Below are positions 15,344 through 16,086 of a stretch of 16,086 nt of DNA, in pieces. The stretch's first letter is position 1. Each line of letters begins with the position of its first letter. The notes below the pieces were generated by a model, which saw nothing but the letters and a program-made list of their open reading frames with translations, searched no databases and was not told where the DNA came from. The position numbers and the translations under genes are program-made. The DNA comes from CAZMXS01 sp964570325. GTDB lineage: Bacteria; Verrucomicrobiota; Kiritimatiellia; CAIQIC01; CAZMXS01. The stretch lies in assembly GCA_964570325.1 (NCBI GenBank), contig CAZMXS010000090.1, positions 1-16,086 on the forward strand. Reading direction: 5' to 3'.

Positions 15344-15699
15344 AACCCGGCCTGGGGCTGCCCGATACCGGCGGCGGGGCAATCGCCCCACCTGCGCCCG
15401 CTGGGGGCCGTTCCCGGCCGTCCTGCACCGCGTACCGCACCCCGGCATCAATACCCGTACCGGGTAGGAGTATGAACAGGTATGAACTTTCCAGCCGGCA
15501 TCCGAGCCGGACCCATGCATCACCACCTGTATCCCCGGCGACCGCCAGACCGCCAGAATTGACCTATACGCCACGATCCCGGCCGGACCCTTATCCCGGC
15601 ATCCCCCGAGACTGAACGACGGTTCACGGGCCGTTTAGGGGCCGTCCGGGGCATCGTACCTGCTGCTGGTCCCCGGTGTACCCCTGCGGCACTTACTCG
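15344..15699. other. GC-rich non-coding stretch before the repeat region
   Basis: I find no convincing gene here. Open frames exist but have no good start or are rich in proline and arginine as expected from base composition. Short palindromes are present, for example GGGGC-AATC-GCCCC near 15377 and TACCCG-TAC-CGGGTA near 15454-15468. Two ATGAAC copies follow the second, at about 15472 and 15482. Confidence 0.5.
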
Positions 15700-15716
15700 A
15701 TGACGATGATCGTCAT
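15700..15716. repeat. Palindrome ATGACGAT-G-ATCGTCAT
   Basis: Eight-base arms with a one-base centre, holding the first GATC of the GATC-rich cluster. It is a plausible protein-binding dyad beside the candidate origin. Confidence 0.55.
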
Positions 15717-15732
15717 GTTCCCGGTGTCCGTC

Positions 15733-15936
15733 CTGATCCGCGTCTTCGTCGAGGATGACCCCCGGCGACGTGCTGATCCACATGGCTGTCCTGACCCCCG
15801 CCGACGTGCTGATCCACATGGCTGTCCTGACCCCCGCCGACGTGCTGACTGATCCCGGCCTGATCCCGGCGATTGATCCGGGCGCTGATCCACCTGCTGC
15901 TGGTCGCGCTGATCCGCGTCTCCGTCGAGGATGACC
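15733..15936 (+). repeat. 28-bp direct repeat pair (15733-15760 and 15909-15936)
   Basis: The two 28-bp copies begin CTGATCCGCGTC and end GTCGAGGATGACC and differ at one base. They bracket the 36-bp tandem repeats and most of the GATC sites. Confidence 0.75.
15767..15848 (+). repeat. 36-bp tandem repeat, about 2.3 copies
   Basis: Copies start at 15767, 15803 and 15839 (the last only 10 bp). Each begins GACGTGCTGATCCAC and ends CTGACCCCCGCC, and the two full copies are essentially identical. Every copy holds one CTGATC, so the repeats feed into the GATC cluster. Confidence 0.8.
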
Positions 15937-15957
15937 GCCAAGGGCATGGCGTCCCCG

Positions 15958-16086
15958 GCCGGCGACCGCGGCGACCACCACGTCGGCGACCGCGGCGACC
16001 ACCACGTCGGCGACCGCGGCGACCACCACGGCGGCGACCGCGGCGACCACCACGTCGGCGACCGCGGCGACCACCACGTCGGCGAC
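15958..16086 (+). repeat. 24-bp direct repeat array, at least 5.4 copies
   Basis: Units start at 15958, 15982, 16006, 16030 and 16054, with a part copy at 16078 to the window edge. Each unit holds GGCGACCGCGGCGACC followed by ACCAC, with variation only at the second base of the unit. If read as protein in one frame it gives VGDRGDHH per unit. It runs off the window, so the true copy number is unknown. Confidence 0.9.

Larger units (their letters stand above)
7671..16086 (+). mobile_element. Integrative element at tRNA-Asp, left end and replication region
   Basis: The element starts at the tRNA-Asp 3' fragment and runs past the window end. It carries a tyrosine integrase, two divergent regulators, small HTH proteins, a helicase, a prim-pol-like protein and a repeat-rich candidate origin. 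No structural phage gene, terminase, relaxase or type IV secretion gene is visible. Possible identities are a phage satellite, the early region of a prophage, or an integrative plasmid. The left boundary is well supported; the right boundary is outside the window. Confidence 0.75.
15700..16086. other. Candidate replication origin (iterons plus GATC cluster)
   Basis: Nine GATC sites occur at 15708, 15735, 15775, 15811, 15851, 15862, 15875, 15887 and 15911, far more than expected by chance (about one per 256 bp). Five of the spacings are 11-13, 24 or 36, near multiples of 12. Direct repeats of 36, 28 and 24 bp surround them. Such an array downstream of helicase and prim-pol-like genes resembles iteron-type origins. 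No A+T-rich unwinding region is visible in the window, which weakens the case. Confidence 0.4.

Noticed and set aside
15340..15615. 91-codon frame starting TTG in a TTGA overlap with the preceding stop
   Set aside because: Although the overlap mimics the operon's other junctions, the product is Pro/Arg/Ser-rich with no predicted fold, and the Shine-Dalgarno spacing is wrong.
15931..16086. Open frame through the 24-bp array (VGDRGDHH repeats)
   Set aside because: Not listed as a gene because it is entirely low complexity, lacks a ribosome binding site and is cut by the window edge. It is kept as a finding.
15767..16086. CRISPR array
   Set aside because: Repeats are directly adjacent without unique spacers of constant length, and no cas genes are present.

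Overview
The window is GC-rich and most likely comes from a PVC-group bacterium of the Kiritimatiellota/Verrucomicrobiota type. The main clue is a giant exported protein at 2552-7501. Its tail (TGTPEWWLARYGF, then DQDGDRVPTWEEEIADTNP) is a style I associate with secreted proteins of that group. This is a judgement from recognition, not from a database search.

Layout: (1) 1-2350 is a nest of transposon remains. A complete IS256-family insertion sequence (about 2-1402, matching imperfect terminal inverted repeats) has landed inside an IS4-like transposase gene, of which only the frameshifted 5' part survives (1403-1961, minus strand). The IS256 transposase itself is split by one extra G in a G6 run. 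A small DUF6788-like gene (2011-2346) lies divergently beside the broken transposase. (2) 2552-7501 encodes a 1649-residue secreted protein made of a LamG-like domain, a Hydin/ASPM-like domain, and two copies of a module consisting of paired TIG domains and a six-bladed Kelch propeller. (3) 7671-7721 (minus) is only the 3' half of a tRNA-Asp(GUC) gene, from anticodon stem to encoded CCA, followed by a terminator. It reads as the left attachment site of an integrated element. (4) From there to the window end is the element. It holds a tyrosine recombinase with its own recognisable promoter, a convergent two-HTH protein, a divergent XRE regulator, and then a tightly coupled operon: small HTH protein, ParB/partition-like protein, DnaB-N/RepA-like helicase, unknown protein, basic protein, and a divergent prim-pol-like protein. 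A terminator and one more small gene follow. The last 400 bp hold no convincing gene, but contain a GATC cluster, 36-bp and 28-bp repeats and a 24-bp direct-repeat array that runs off the window. These look like an iteron-type origin.

Together the right half looks like a self-replicating integrative element: site-specific integrase, regulatory switch, helicase, primase-like protein and candidate origin. No capsid, packaging or conjugation gene is visible before the window ends. A phage-satellite (PICI- or P4-like), a prophage early region, or an integrative plasmid are all possible. The satellite reading is the most exciting but is inference. The right attachment site (the restored full tRNA-Asp) should lie beyond the window.
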